A stretch of 64,000 bases of DNA from JAEUIX01 sp964611125 (GCA_964611125.1 CAZSZO010000016.1:1-64000), one strand, 5' to 3'. Shown: positions 1 to 8,606, numbered from the stretch's first letter. Numbers and translations: made by a program. Notes: generated by a model from the letters alone, not told the origin.

Positions 1-2
1 GC

Positions 3-1796
3 TGCATCATGGAGGCGATCGAATCCTGCTCGATCATGCTGGTGGTCATTTCCGATGGGTCCAACGCCTCCGAGCACGTCGCCCGCGAGGTCGAGCTGGC
101 CGCGCGGGCCCGCAAACCTTTGCTTCCGGTGCGGATCCAGGATGTTGCGCCCAACAAAGAACTGGCGTATTTCATGGGGCGTGAGCACTGGCTTGACGCC
201 ATCACCCCGCCGATCGAGGCCCATCTCGGGGCGATCGTCGCCGCCGTGCAGGGGCTTGTGCCCGCCGCGGCACGAGCGCCTGGCGCGCCCGTCGCCGGCG
301 GCCCGGCCGGTGCATCGCCGCCGCTCACCAGCACGCCCCGACCTCCCACGCCGGCCAGGTTTCCCAAGCTGGCCCTTGTCGCTGCGGCGTTCCTCCTGCT
401 CGCCGGCATCGTGATTACCACCAGCCTCATGCGCGGCGGCGGAGCGCGTTCGCCCCAAGTGGATCCCTCCAGGGAGCAGCCATCGGCCGGTGGCACGTCA
501 CCGGCGAAGTCCCCGCCTGCGACCATTCCTGAGGGTCCCGGCCCGAAGGTCACCCTCGCCGATGTCGCCCCGCTCAAGATCGCCGTCGGCGCCGAGCGCG
601 AACAGGCCAAGGCGCTCCCGGCCATGGCGGAACTCAAGCCGTTGGTCGAGGCCATGGAGCGGGAGTGGCAGACCGCCGAGCTGCTCTTCAACAAGGACGC
701 CTTCGCCGACGCCAAGGCGGCGTACGAGCGCACCCGCGCCGCCGCCTCGACGCTCGTGGTCGCGCACACCGCCCGCACGGCCCGCGCCGCCGCCCTTGCC
801 GCCATGGCGCCCCTCGAAGCGGAGAAGGCCGACCCTGCCGTGGCGCCGTTGCTCAGCAAGGCCAAGGAGCAACTCGCCGAGGGAGATACCCGCCTCGCCG
901 CCGACCCGGCAGGGGCGACGGGCTTCTTCAAAGAAGCCGAAGCCAGCGCGGCGTCTGCGGCTAAAGAGGCCCGCAAGGCCGAGGAGGCCCGCAAAGCTGA
1001 GGAAGACCGCAAGGCCGCCAAGGAAGCTCTGGGCGTTGAGCGGGAACTCAGAATCCCAGGGCTTAAGGTCAAACTCGGGCTCGGCGACACGCTCACCAAC
1101 TCCATCGGCGCGGTGCTGGTCTTCATCCCCCCCGGCGCCTTCACCATGGGCACGCCCGCGAGCGAGGAGGGGCGATTCGACGATGAAACCCCGCAGCGCG
1201 TCACGCTCACCCGCGGCTTCTATCTCGGCAAGACCGAGGTGACCCAGGCCCAGTGGCAGGCCGTGATGGGGAATAACCCCAGCAACTTCAAGGGTGACAA
1301 CCTCCCCGTCGAGCAGGTCTCGTGGGACGACTGCGTTGAGTTTTGCAAGAAGCTCTCGGCCAAGGAGGGCAGGCGCTACCGCCTGCCGACCGAGGCGGAA
1401 TGGGAATACGCCTGTCGGGCCGGGACCACCACGCCGTTCCACACCGGCGCCACCATCACAACCGCTCAGGCGAACTTCGATGGCTCGACGCCTTATGGCG
1501 GCGCCGCGAAAGGCGAGTATCGTCAGAAGACCGTTGGCGTTGCCAGCTTTGCAGCCAATGCTTGGGGACTGCACGACATGCACGGTAACGTCTACGAATG
1601 GTGCGCGGATTGGTACAGCCCGTACGCAGGCGATGCGACCGACCCAAGAGGCCCCGATCAGGGGAGCGGCCGTGTTCTTCGGGGCGGTTCGTGGTACAAC
1701 GTTCCGCGCGGCTGCCGCGCGGGCAACCGCTACAGGAGCACGCCTGACATCCGCGGCGGCAACGTCGGTTTGCGGTTGGCTCTGGACTCCGATTAA
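3..1796 (+). CDS. TIR domain / membrane / FGE-sulfatase (SUMF1) protein, 5' partial
   Basis: The frame is open to the left edge, so the true start lies outside the window; numbering here is from the ATG at base 9. Residues 1-60 look like the second half of a TIR domain (LVVISDGSNASEHVAREVEL, with Glu27 at the place where catalytic TIRs carry Glu). A proline-rich linker leads to one TM segment at about 119-141. An alanine/lysine/glutamate-rich helical stretch follows (about 195-345), then a formylglycine-generating-enzyme-like (FGE-sulfatase) domain at about 362-592 with GAFTMG, EVTQAQWQAVMG, RLPTEAEWEYACR, GNVYEW and VLRGGSW motifs. In bacteria, FGE-like domains in such fusions often act as binding or display modules rather than true FGly synthases. 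A signalling or conflict role is inferred from the TIR half. Confidence in domain calls is high, in function low. Confidence 0.85.
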   Translation, partial: CIMEAIESCSIMLVVISDGSNASEHVAREVELAARARKPLLPVRIQDVAPNKELAYFMGREHWLDAITPPIEAHLGAIVAAVQGLVPAAARAPGAPVAGGPAGASPPLTSTPRPPTPARFPKLALVAAAFLLLAGIVITTSLMRGGGARSPQVDPSREQPSAGGTSPAKSPPATIPEGPGPKVTLADVAPLKIAVGAEREQAKALPAMAELKPLVEAMEREWQTAELLFNKDAFADAKAAYERTRAAASTLVVAHTARTARAAALAAMAPLEAEKADPAVAPLLSKAKEQLAEGDTRLAADPAGATGFFKEAEASAASAAKEARKAEEARKAEEDRKAAKEALGVERELRIPGLKVKLGLGDTLTNSIGAVLVFIPPGAFTMGTPASEEGRFDDETPQRVTLTRGFYLGKTEVTQAQWQAVMGNNPSNFKGDNLPVEQVSWDDCVEFCKKLSAKEGRRYRLPTEAEWEYACRAGTTTPFHTGATITTAQANFDGSTPYGGAAKGEYRQKTVGVASFAANAWGLHDMHGNVYEWCADWYSPYAGDATDPRGPDQGSGRVLRGGSWYNVPRGCRAGNRYRSTPDIRGGNVGLRLALDSD

Positions 1797-2215
1797 CCCT
1801 TTTCTCTTTTCCCCTTTTACCCTTTTCAGGCGGATCGCTCATGGCCAACGAGCTGAAAGTGATTTCGGACGTTGCGTCATCCGACCAGCCGTCGCTGTGG
1901 GCACGCAAACCATCTCACCACGCTTCAAGGCAGTCGGTCGCGGGTCTTCAGGCCGGAGGCCTGGTCTTCAGTAGCCGGGGGTCGGAGCGAGGAGTCCTCG
2001 ACGAGCGACACCCCCGGAAGAGACCGGCAGGCGGCCGCAGCCCGAAGGGCTGCTCGTTGCATCGACAAGCCCACCCCCGGCTACGGACGTCCACGCCTAC
2101 GGCTTGAAGAACGAAGGCAGAGTGGCGTTCAGGAGCGGGAGCTGGCGGAGGACATGAGGAGCACACACGTCGCTGAGCCGACTTGTGTGGCTCAGGTCCC
2201 GATGCCCGGTTGAAT
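1797..2215. other. Gene-free stretch with palindromic repeat
   Basis: This 419-base stretch lies between the TIR-FGE gene and the end of the first glycosyltransferase gene. The open frames in it encode arginine-rich, non-protein-like sequence. It holds the palindromic element described separately (1949-2084) and nothing else I can recognise. Confidence 0.6.
1949..2084. repeat. REP-like nested palindromic element
   Basis: Three perfect inverted repeats are packed together. CAGGCC-GGA-GGCCTG spans 1949-1963. GTAGCCGGGGGT (1971-1982) pairs with ACCCCCGGCTAC (2073-2084). Inside that pair, CAGCCC-GAA-GGGCTG spans 2038-2052. GTAGCCGGGGGTC-type palindromes of this kind are, to my knowledge, frequent REP-like intergenic elements in planctomycetes. 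No transposase or RAYT gene lies nearby. It could also act as a transcription terminator between two unrelated genes. Confidence 0.6.
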
Positions 2216-3469
2216 TCAGATCGCCCCCGCCGCGCGCAGGGCTTGGCGGACGCCCTCCACCGGGTCGCCGCGGCGGCGCCAGTCGGCCAGCACCTGTGGG
2301 GCGCCCGCCTTGTACCGGGTCAGCTTGGCGTCATCGGTCGCGTCGAGCAGCGCGGCGGTGAGGGCTTGCAGGTCGCCCGACGGGAATGTCCGGCCGTTCA
2401 CGCCGTCGCGGACCAGTTCCCCCGCGGCGCCGACGGTATCGGTGGCGACCACGGCCATGCCCGCCGCGACGGATTCGTTGATCACCACGCCCCACGGCTC
2501 GTACACGCTGGGCAGCACGAACACATCGCTCAGGCGGTAGACGGCGCTGATGGTCTCCTGGCGTCCCAGGAAGCCGGTGAAGAGCACCCGGCCGCGCAGG
2601 CCCGCCGGGACGCGTGCCTCGCAGGCCTGGCGCAGCTCGCCATCGCCGATCACCACGAGGTCCCAGTCAGGCCGGCGCTCGGCGATGGCGGCGAACGCGT
2701 CGATGGCCAGGTCGGGCCGCTTGGCGGCAATGAGCCGCCCGCAGAAGACCAGGCGCCGGCGATCGGGGCGGAAGCCGAACAGCCGGCGGACCTCATCGAT
2801 GACCGGCGCCGGCAACTGCTCGATGAGCCGGTAATCGGGCTCGTAGGGGACGTAGAAGATCCGCTCCGCGCGGGCGCCGTATTTCCTGAAGAACTCCGCG
2901 CCGAAGCCGCCGCAGGGCATGACGCCGAAGCACGCCTTGACCACGCGCGTGACGATCAGGCGCTTCACCAGGCCCTTGAGGCCGCTGGCCTTCTCGCCGC
3001 GGATGTTGCTGTCGCCCACCAGGAAGACCGGGATCCCGGCGGTGGCGCAGTAGGCCAGCACGCGCAGGCGGGCGGGGTCGTTGTAGCCGCAGAGGAGCAG
3101 GGCCCCGGGCCGGGGCTTCAGGCCCGCCAGCCAGGCGCAGATCCGACCGCCCTTGGCCCACTCGCGCCCGATCGATGACAGCTTGGAGGATTCGCCCACG
3201 CTGTCGCCCTGCCCAAAGCGGAAGACCCTGCCCGCGTCCTGCCCGCTGTCGAGCTTCCAGGCCTGATCGGCCTGGTCGTGGGTGTAGATGGTCAGCAGGC
3301 GGATCTCGGGCAGCTCCAGATCCAGCCGCTTGTGGAACGCCAGGCGGTAGGGCGTGGGCACATTGGTGAGCATCACCACGTCGACAGGCGCCGGGGGGTG
3401 GCCGGGGGGGTGGGCCGGGGGTTGGGCCGGGGGGTTGTCAACCGAATTGGAATGGCCGGGGGTGGTCAT
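2216..3469 (-). CDS. GT4-type (family 1) glycosyltransferase
   Basis: 417 residues. The start is set by the ATGA overlap with the stop of the upstream glycosyltransferase gene (3466-3469), which implies translational coupling; the frame is open further upstream but there it is only a shadow of that gene. The N-terminal Rossmann half begins VDVVMLTNVPTPYR. The C-terminal half has the GT-B signature: LVFCGRLIAAKRPDLAIDAF, then LVVIGDGELR and the donor-site segment VLPSVYEPWGVVINESVAAG. It probably transfers a nucleotide-activated sugar in cell-surface glycan assembly at the cytoplasmic face. A proline-rich stretch at residues 11-27 comes from short repeats in the DNA. The substrate cannot be read from sequence. 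Confidence 0.9.
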   Translation of the reverse strand: MTTPGHSNSVDNPPAQPPAHPPGHPPAPVDVVMLTNVPTPYRLAFHKRLDLELPEIRLLTIYTHDQADQAWKLDSGQDAGRVFRFGQGDSVGESSKLSSIGREWAKGGRICAWLAGLKPRPGALLLCGYNDPARLRVLAYCATAGIPVFLVGDSNIRGEKASGLKGLVKRLIVTRVVKACFGVMPCGGFGAEFFRKYGARAERIFYVPYEPDYRLIEQLPAPVIDEVRRLFGFRPDRRRLVFCGRLIAAKRPDLAIDAFAAIAERRPDWDLVVIGDGELRQACEARVPAGLRGRVLFTGFLGRQETISAVYRLSDVFVLPSVYEPWGVVINESVAAGMAVVATDTVGAAGELVRDGVNGRTFPSGDLQALTAALLDATDDAKLTRYKAGAPQVLADWRRRGDPVEGVRQALRAAGAI

Positions 3470-4713
3470 GGCTGGGGTTGGGCGACGGGGCTTCGCAGCG
3501 CGCGGTAGAGGTCGACCAGCCGCGTGCCGACGGCCTGGCGGGAGAAGTTGACCTCGACCCAGCGCCGGCCGCGCAGGCCCATCTCGCGCCGGTCGCTGCG
3601 CGAAAGCACCGCCAGGGCCCCCGCGGCGAGGCCCTCGGGGGTGGCGGGGGTGCTGACCCCGGCGCCAATCTCCTGCACGGCCCGGGCCAGCGAAAGGTTG
3701 TCGGTCATGATGGCGGGGGTCTTGGCGACGAGAGCCTCGACAATGGCGTAGCCGAAGTTCTCGAATTCGCTGTTGATCATCAGGGCGTCGCCCGCGGCGA
3801 GGGCCCGCCACTTGTCAGCCCCGCTGAGCCAGCCGGCCCAGAGCAGACCCGGGGCGACGCCCAGCTCGGAGGCGAGAACGTGGAGCGACTGGGCGTAGGG
3901 GGGCTCGCCGCTGCCGATCAGCAGCAGCTTGGCGGCGGGGAGCTGTTGGCGGATCAGGGCGAAGGCCCGCAACGTGAGCTCGATGCGTTTGACGGGGTGG
4001 AGGCGGCCCATGAACACGAGGAGCGGGGTGGTGAAGTCGGGCACATGCTGGCCGCCCATCAGGGTTCGCTCGGGGTCGTTGGCCTCGGCGCTCAGCCAGC
4101 GGGCCCGCCCGGCCTCAGCCAGGGCGGGGAGCTGGTCCTCGCGGGCGACGATGGGGACCGGCAGGGGCACGATCTCCCGGCGGGTCGCGCGGCCGAGCAG
4201 GGCGAGGTTGCTGGTGTCGCGTTCGTTCTCGCTCGTGAAGATCGCCGCGGCGCAGCGGGCGAGCTCGCGCCCCAGGCCCAGCGTGAGGAAGGCGAGCTTC
4301 TTGAGCCGCTTGTGGGCGAGGGCGTCGCGGACGAGCATGCCGTGCGGCTGCCAGACGACGGTGACGCCTCGCCGGCGCGCGGCCCGGGCGATGGCGACCA
4401 GATCGATCAGCCAGAGGCCGTGCAGGTGGATGACATCGACCTCGCCGCGCTCGATCAGGCCGATCGCGCGGGCGGCCAGGGCGCCGGGGCGGAGCTTGCC
4501 GGGCGGGCCGGTCCAGAGCCAGAGTCCCGGCTCGTGCCCGGCGATCCACTGGGCGGCGGCATCCCCGGCGGGCAGGTGCTGGGCGACAGCCCGGACCGTG
4601 GCGGTCCCGGCGGCCTGCTGGGTGCGCAGGGCCTCAATGAGCTCGACAAAGGCGGTGGAGGTGCCCCCGGCGCTGGCGGTGATCGATTCGGTGACGTGAA
4701 CGACGCGCAGCAT
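3466..4713 (-). CDS. GT4-type glycosyltransferase
   Basis: 415 residues from the ATG at 4713 (MLRVVHVTESITASAGGTST), a typical GT4 opening with a Gly/Ser donor-side loop. Visible motifs are HLHGLW near residue 120, PHGML, LVFMGRLHPVKRIE and NSEFENFGYAIVEALVAKTPAI, the last being the EX7E-type donor loop. It is the first gene of a two-gene minus-strand unit with the downstream glycosyltransferase, overlapping it by 4 bp. The unit is divergent from the methyltransferase/GT2 operon at 5178-7824, so the locus looks like one surface-polysaccharide or glycoprotein-glycan cluster. An in-frame ATG 20 codons upstream (4773) is possible but would encode sequence unlike the family. Confidence 0.9.
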   Translation of the reverse strand: MLRVVHVTESITASAGGTSTAFVELIEALRTQQAAGTATVRAVAQHLPAGDAAAQWIAGHEPGLWLWTGPPGKLRPGALAARAIGLIERGEVDVIHLHGLWLIDLVAIARAARRRGVTVVWQPHGMLVRDALAHKRLKKLAFLTLGLGRELARCAAAIFTSENERDTSNLALLGRATRREIVPLPVPIVAREDQLPALAEAGRARWLSAEANDPERTLMGGQHVPDFTTPLLVFMGRLHPVKRIELTLRAFALIRQQLPAAKLLLIGSGEPPYAQSLHVLASELGVAPGLLWAGWLSGADKWRALAAGDALMINSEFENFGYAIVEALVAKTPAIMTDNLSLARAVQEIGAGVSTPATPEGLAAGALAVLSRSDRREMGLRGRRWVEVNFSRQAVGTRLVDLYRALRSPVAQPQP

Positions 4714-4769
4714 GGTGGCGGGGCGGGCAAAGCGAAAGTTCAAAGTTTCAAATCGGATTGGGCTTCGCA

Positions 4770-4800
4770 ACATGCAGCCCGACCGTCAGGGAGGGCGTTC
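4770..4800. repeat. Dispersed 31-bp repeat (solo copy)
   Basis: The 31 bases are identical to 45423-45453 and match the reverse complement of 45547-45576 with one mismatch; the core is GCCCGACCGTCAGGGAGGG. Here a single copy sits just upstream of a glycosyltransferase gene, preceded by a TTCAAAGTTTCAAA stretch that resembles sequence inside the element at 45411-45589. Confidence 0.75.
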
Positions 4801-4860
4801 TGGCGCTGGTTCCAGCGGCACACGCGGCTCGTCTTGCCGGTGGCATCACTGTTTCGTTCT

Positions 4861-4896
4861 TTTCCTTCGTTTCCTTCGTTTCCTTCGCTCCCTTCG
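4861..4896. repeat. 9-bp tandem repeat
   Basis: TTTCCTTCG occurs three times head to tail (4861-4887), followed by one degenerate unit CTCCCTTCG (4888-4896). It is a pyrimidine-rich microsatellite-like tract in a promoter region and could vary in copy number. Confidence 0.85.
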
Positions 4897-4930
4897 TTGA
4901 CGGTTCCCCGTTCCCATTCTGAACGGGTCC

Positions 4931-4992
4931 GGGTAATGGGTGGGGGTGGGGGTTGGGGGGGTCAGGGTGGGGGGAGGAGGGAGGGGGTGGGG
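4931..4992 (+). other. G-tract cluster, potential G-quadruplex
   Basis: About ten runs of three to seven consecutive G occur within 62 bases, separated by 1-4 base loops, for example GGGTGGGGGTGGGGG. This fits the G3+N1-7 rule for quadruplex DNA many times over. It lies upstream of the methyltransferase gene. Confidence 0.7.
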
Positions 4993-5177
4993 CGAGACCG
5001 GGGCGCCGGGGTCGTCGAGCGGGGGGTGCGGTGAGCCGACAATAGACGCAACGACCTCAGCGAGGCGCGGCCTCTCAGGCGTTATCATGCGCCCCCTTGG
5101 CCCCGGACCTGCCCGGCGCCGGTGGGTCCGCTGACCCTTTCTCCCCGACCTCAGCCCGCCCGCCTCGGAAGCGCCGC

Positions 5178-5867
5178 ATGCCTGATATCCGCGAGTACTA
5201 CGAGCATTACTGGAACAATCCCGAGGCGTACTACGACCCCACCACGCCCCAGCGCAAGGCGCTCCTGAAGACCCACGCCGGGGCGTTGCTGGCCCGCCCG
5301 GGGGCCCGGGTGATCGACGTGGGCTGCGGGCGGGGCGAGTTCTGCGCGTTCTTCAAGGAGCTGGGCGCCCAGGCGGAGGGGATCGACATCAGCCAGACGG
5401 GGATCGAGTACGCCCGCAAGCAGCACCCGGGGGTGACCTTCCACGCAGGCCTGGTGGAGGGCCTGCTGCCCGCCAGCAAGGGCCAGTTCGACCTGGTCTT
5501 CACAAGCGAGGTGATCGAGCACCTCTTCGACCCGGCGAGCTTCCTCGCGGCGTGCAACCAGTTGTTGAAGCCCGGCGGGACTCTGGTGCTCACCACGCCC
5601 TACCACGGGCTGGTGAAGAACATCCTCATCGACCTGGCGAACTACGCGGGGCACTACGACCCGCTGGGCCAGCACATCCGCTTCTACGACCGCAAGGGGC
5701 TGAACATGTGCCTGGAGCTGACCGGCTTCGCCCCCAGGGTGTGGACCGGCTACGGCCGGCCGTGGCCGCTGTGGAAGTCGTGGTTCGTCGTCAGCACCAA
5801 GGCCCGCGAGGTTGATGTCGAGACCGCGGCCAAGGAGCTGATCGCCCGCGGGAGCAAGGCCGCGTGA
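5178..5867 (+). CDS. Class I SAM-dependent methyltransferase
   Basis: 229 residues. Motif I is VIDVGCGRGEFCAFFKELGA near residue 48, followed by the acidic EGIDIS after strand 2. FDLVFTSEVIEHLFDP is the motif II region and KPGGTLVLTTPYHG is motif III. This pattern matches the UbiG/Methyltransf_11-type family often found in glycan clusters. The start was placed at the ATG giving MPDIREYYEHYWNNPEAYYD, a common opening for such enzymes. It is the first gene of a three-gene operon. Its stop overlaps the GTG start of the next gene by 4 bp. The substrate is unknown and may be a sugar or lipid-linked glycan. Confidence 0.88.
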   Translation: MPDIREYYEHYWNNPEAYYDPTTPQRKALLKTHAGALLARPGARVIDVGCGRGEFCAFFKELGAQAEGIDISQTGIEYARKQHPGVTFHAGLVEGLLPASKGQFDLVFTSEVIEHLFDPASFLAACNQLLKPGGTLVLTTPYHGLVKNILIDLANYAGHYDPLGQHIRFYDRKGLNMCLELTGFAPRVWTGYGRPWPLWKSWFVVSTKAREVDVETAAKELIARGSKAA

Positions 5868-6904
5868 CCACGGCCGCGCAGGTCAACCCGCAGGCGATTC
5901 CGCCGGCCGGCCAGGTCGATGTGCTGCTCGACGGCGGGCGGTATCGCGGCCCGCGCCCGCCGGTTTCGATCGTGATCCTCACGTACAACGAGGAGGCCAA
6001 CATCGGCGACTGCATCCGCTCGTGCGCGTGGAGCGACGATGTGCATGTCCTCGACAGCGGCAGCAAGGACAGGACGGTCGAGATCGCCCGCTCGATGGGC
6101 GTGCAGGTTCACCACAACCCCTTCAAGAGCTTCGGCGAGCAGCGGAACTGGGCGATCGACCATGTGCCCTGCAAACGCCCCTGGCACTTTCACCTTGACG
6201 CCGACGAGCGGTTCACCCCCGAGGTGGTGGGGGAGCTGGCCGAGAGCCTGGGGCCCGACGGGCAGCGCAGCCAGCACGTGTGCTATCTGTGCCCGAGCAA
6301 GATGATCTTCATGGGCAAGTGGCTGAAGCACTCGGCCAACTACCCGTCGTACCAGGTGCGGCTCTTCAAGTACGGGCTCTGCCGGTTCCTGGACTTCGGG
6401 CACGGGCAGCGCGAGGACCCGCAGGGCACCATCGGGACGATGGCCAACCCCTACATGCACTATGCCTTCAGCAAGGGCCTCAATGAGTGGCTGTACAAGC
6501 ACAACGCGTACTCGGATCGTGAGGCCCGCGAGGGACTCCTGAAGCGGGCCGAGGGGCGGCCGCCGCTGAGCACCATCCTGCAGACCGACGCCACGGCCCG
6601 CCGGCGCGCGGCCAAGAACCTGAGCTATTTCCTGCCGCTGCGGGCCATGTGGCGCTTCGGGTACAACTTCTTCTGGCGGGCGGGCTTCCTCGACGGCCTG
6701 GCGGGCCTGCACTATTGCCTGATGATTTCGATGTACGAGTACTGGATCGAGCTGAAGATCCGCGAGCTCAACGAGCAGTGGTCGCTGGACACCAACCGGC
6801 ACGTCCGCCGCATGCTCGAGGAGAGCGCCGCGAAGGTGGGCGACCCGTCGGGGGTCGCGCCGGCGGGGGTCCCGTTCATCGCCGCCAAGGGAGGCCCCGC
6901 GTGA
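5864..6904 (+). CDS. GT2 family glycosyltransferase (WaaE/KdtX-like)
   Basis: 346 residues starting at GTG 5864, inside the stop of the methyltransferase gene. The GT-A fold signature is complete: SIVILTYNEEANIGDCIRSC, then VHVLDSGSKDRTVEIA, the QRNWAID segment, and the metal-binding FHLDADERF. This pattern matches the KdtX/WaaE-like core beta-glucosyltransferase branch of GT2. A C-terminal helical part contains RAMWRFGYNFFWRAGFLDGLAGL, likely a membrane-associated helix pair. It overlaps the following paralogous glycosyltransferase gene by 4 bp. Acceptor and donor sugars are not predictable. Confidence 0.9.
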   Translation: MTTAAQVNPQAIPPAGQVDVLLDGGRYRGPRPPVSIVILTYNEEANIGDCIRSCAWSDDVHVLDSGSKDRTVEIARSMGVQVHHNPFKSFGEQRNWAIDHVPCKRPWHFHLDADERFTPEVVGELAESLGPDGQRSQHVCYLCPSKMIFMGKWLKHSANYPSYQVRLFKYGLCRFLDFGHGQREDPQGTIGTMANPYMHYAFSKGLNEWLYKHNAYSDREAREGLLKRAEGRPPLSTILQTDATARRRAAKNLSYFLPLRAMWRFGYNFFWRAGFLDGLAGLHYCLMISMYEYWIELKIRELNEQWSLDTNRHVRRMLEESAAKVGDPSGVAPAGVPFIAAKGGPA

Positions 6905-7824
6905 GCCTGGAGGACGCGCGCAAACTCTTCGCGTCGGGGCGCGGGATCGATGTCCTGATCCCCACGCTCAACGAGGCCAACCACATCGTCGAGGCGGTGG
7001 AGAACGCCCGCGCCGTGGGCGATGTCTACGTTCTCGACTCACTGTCGACCGACGGCACCCAGGAGCTGGCCCGCAAGGCGGGGGCGACGGTGGTCGAGCA
7101 CAAGTTCATCGACTACGCCAAGCAGAAGAACTGGGGGCTGGACAACCTGCCTTTCAAGGGCGAGTGGGTCTTCATCCTCGACGCCGACGAGCGGGTCACC
7201 CCCGAGCTGCGCGAGGAGCTGTTCCGCATCGCCGGCGCGGCGGGGCCGGTGCACGGGTTCTACGTCAACCGCGTGGTCATCTACATGGGCGGCGAGGTGC
7301 GGCACGGCGGGCTCTACCCATCGTGGAACCTGCGGTTCTTCCGGCGCGGGAAGTGCCGCTACGAGGACCGGGCGGTGCACGAGCACATGGTGTGCGACGG
7401 CGCGACCGACTATCTCAAGCACGAGATGCTCCACATCCGGCGCGAGTCGCTCTTCGACTGGGTGAAGAAGCACATCAAGTACGCCGACCTCGAGAGCGAC
7501 GAGTGGGTGAAGCTCCGCTTCGGCAAGGCTGGCGGCGAGAAGGCCGAGAAGCTCTTCCGCGGGACGCTCAAGTTCCGCCAGTGGATCCGGCGCGAGGTCT
7601 GGCCCCGGACGCCCTTCCGCCCGCTGCTCCGCTTCGTGTTCATGTACTTCGTGCGTTTCGGCTTCCTTGACGGGCGGGCGGGCCTGCGGCTCGCGGCGCT
7701 CACCGCCTGCTACGAGTACCAGATCGGCCTGCTCTTCCGCGAGAAGCACCTGCGCGAATTGGAGCGTCGCCGCAAGGCCGCCCAGAACAGCTCTCAGCAC
7801 CCCACCCAGAACCCCGTTTCGTAG
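6901..7824 (+). CDS. GT2 family glycosyltransferase, paralogue of the preceding gene
   Basis: 307 residues from GTG 6901, which overlaps the upstream stop (GTGA). Motifs are DVLIPTLNEANHIVEAVENA, VYVLDSLSTDGTQELA, AKQKNWGLDNL and FILDADERVTPEL. The C-terminal FVFMYFVRFGFLDGRAGLR matches the same helix in the preceding enzyme, so the two genes are an old tandem duplication that has diverged (DSLSTDGT against DSGSKDRT). The operon ends here, convergent with a lipoprotein gene. It likely adds a further sugar to the glycan built by its partner. Confidence 0.9.
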   Translation: MSLEDARKLFASGRGIDVLIPTLNEANHIVEAVENARAVGDVYVLDSLSTDGTQELARKAGATVVEHKFIDYAKQKNWGLDNLPFKGEWVFILDADERVTPELREELFRIAGAAGPVHGFYVNRVVIYMGGEVRHGGLYPSWNLRFFRRGKCRYEDRAVHEHMVCDGATDYLKHEMLHIRRESLFDWVKKHIKYADLESDEWVKLRFGKAGGEKAEKLFRGTLKFRQWIRREVWPRTPFRPLLRFVFMYFVRFGFLDGRAGLRLAALTACYEYQIGLLFREKHLRELERRRKAAQNSSQHPTQNPVS

Positions 7825-7873
7825 CCCGGGGCGCCCGGCTCGCCGCCGCCCGCCCGCGCGTGAAGTACACGGC

Positions 7874-8554
7874 TCAATTGGCGCGGCGCAGGCGGAAGCT
7901 CGCCTCCAGCCGCCGCTCGCCTCCGGCGCCCGATGCAGACGCATCGGCCATCACGAAATAGGCCCGCAGCGTGATCCACGGCTCCCGGGCCTGCCCGCGC
8001 TCGAACCGCTCCACCCAGTCGGGCAGGCCGACCAGCTCCAGGCGGTACGTGCGCGTCACCCAGTCGTACTTCTCGGCGTTGCCGTCGGGCTCGGCGAGGT
8101 CGGCGTTCCACAACCCCTGCTGCACTTCGCCCCCCGCCAGCGGCGCCCCGCCGCCGATGGCGGCGCCGGCGATCGACGTCTCGCCCAGCGCGGCGTCGCT
8201 GGGGCGGTAAAGCTCGACGCGCGACTGCCCAAGCCATTTGCAGGCGTGCCCGAAGCGGTCGACCAGTTCGAGGTAGCACACCAGCCGCAGCCGGCCGGTT
8301 TCGTCGCGTTCCAGGCGCGTCAGCGGGTGGATCCGCAGCCGAACCGGCGCGAGCGCCGCGAGCACCGTTGACGCCGCGGGCATCTCGGTCCCGGCGGCGC
8401 CCCCTTGGGCGATCGTTGTGTCCGGAGCGCGGGAGTCGCCCCCGCAGCCTGCCGCCGACAGCGCCAGCAGGCCGGCGCAACCCGCGATCAGCAGCGGCGC
8501 GGCTCGGGGCCGGAGGGCGAGGCCAGGACGCGAGGGAGCGGCGCGAAAGCGCAT
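7874..8554 (-). CDS. Putative lipoprotein of unknown function
   Basis: 226 residues with a long hydrophobic leader and a lipobox LSAAGC (Cys about residue 37), so probably a lipid-anchored periplasmic or outer-membrane protein. The mature part has beta-rich sequence (VRLRIHPLTRLERDETGRLRL, KYDWVTRTYRLELVGLPDW, PWITLRAYFVMADA). This is reminiscent of small planctomycete lipoproteins, but I do not recognise a named domain. It is convergent with the glycosyltransferase operon. Confidence 0.7.
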   Translation of the reverse strand: MRFRAAPSRPGLALRPRAAPLLIAGCAGLLALSAAGCGGDSRAPDTTIAQGGAAGTEMPAASTVLAALAPVRLRIHPLTRLERDETGRLRLVCYLELVDRFGHACKWLGQSRVELYRPSDAALGETSIAGAAIGGGAPLAGGEVQQGLWNADLAEPDGNAEKYDWVTRTYRLELVGLPDWVERFERGQAREPWITLRAYFVMADASASGAGGERRLEASFRLRRAN

Positions 8555-8606
8555 GGCTTGAGCATAGCACCAGCCGCGCAGGGCCCGATTCTCGCGACTG
8601 ATGGCT

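Larger units (their letters stand above)
4714..5177. other. Divergent intergenic region, repeat-rich
   Basis: This 464-base region separates the minus-strand glycosyltransferase pair from the plus-strand methyltransferase operon, so it should hold promoters for both. It contains a 31-bp dispersed repeat (4770-4800), a 9-bp tandem repeat (4861-4896) and a long G-tract region (4931-4992). I see no clean -35/-10 pair. Confidence 0.6.

Noticed and set aside
2183..3178. Long plus-strand open frame antisense to the first glycosyltransferase gene
   Set aside because: The translation has biased His/Gly/Arg composition and no motif, while the minus strand encodes a clear GT4. GC-rich DNA commonly leaves such antisense frames open.
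3469..3811. N-terminal extension of the glycosyltransferase gene ending at 2216
   Set aside because: It lies inside the upstream glycosyltransferase gene in another frame, and the ATGA overlap at 3466-3469 gives a natural start.
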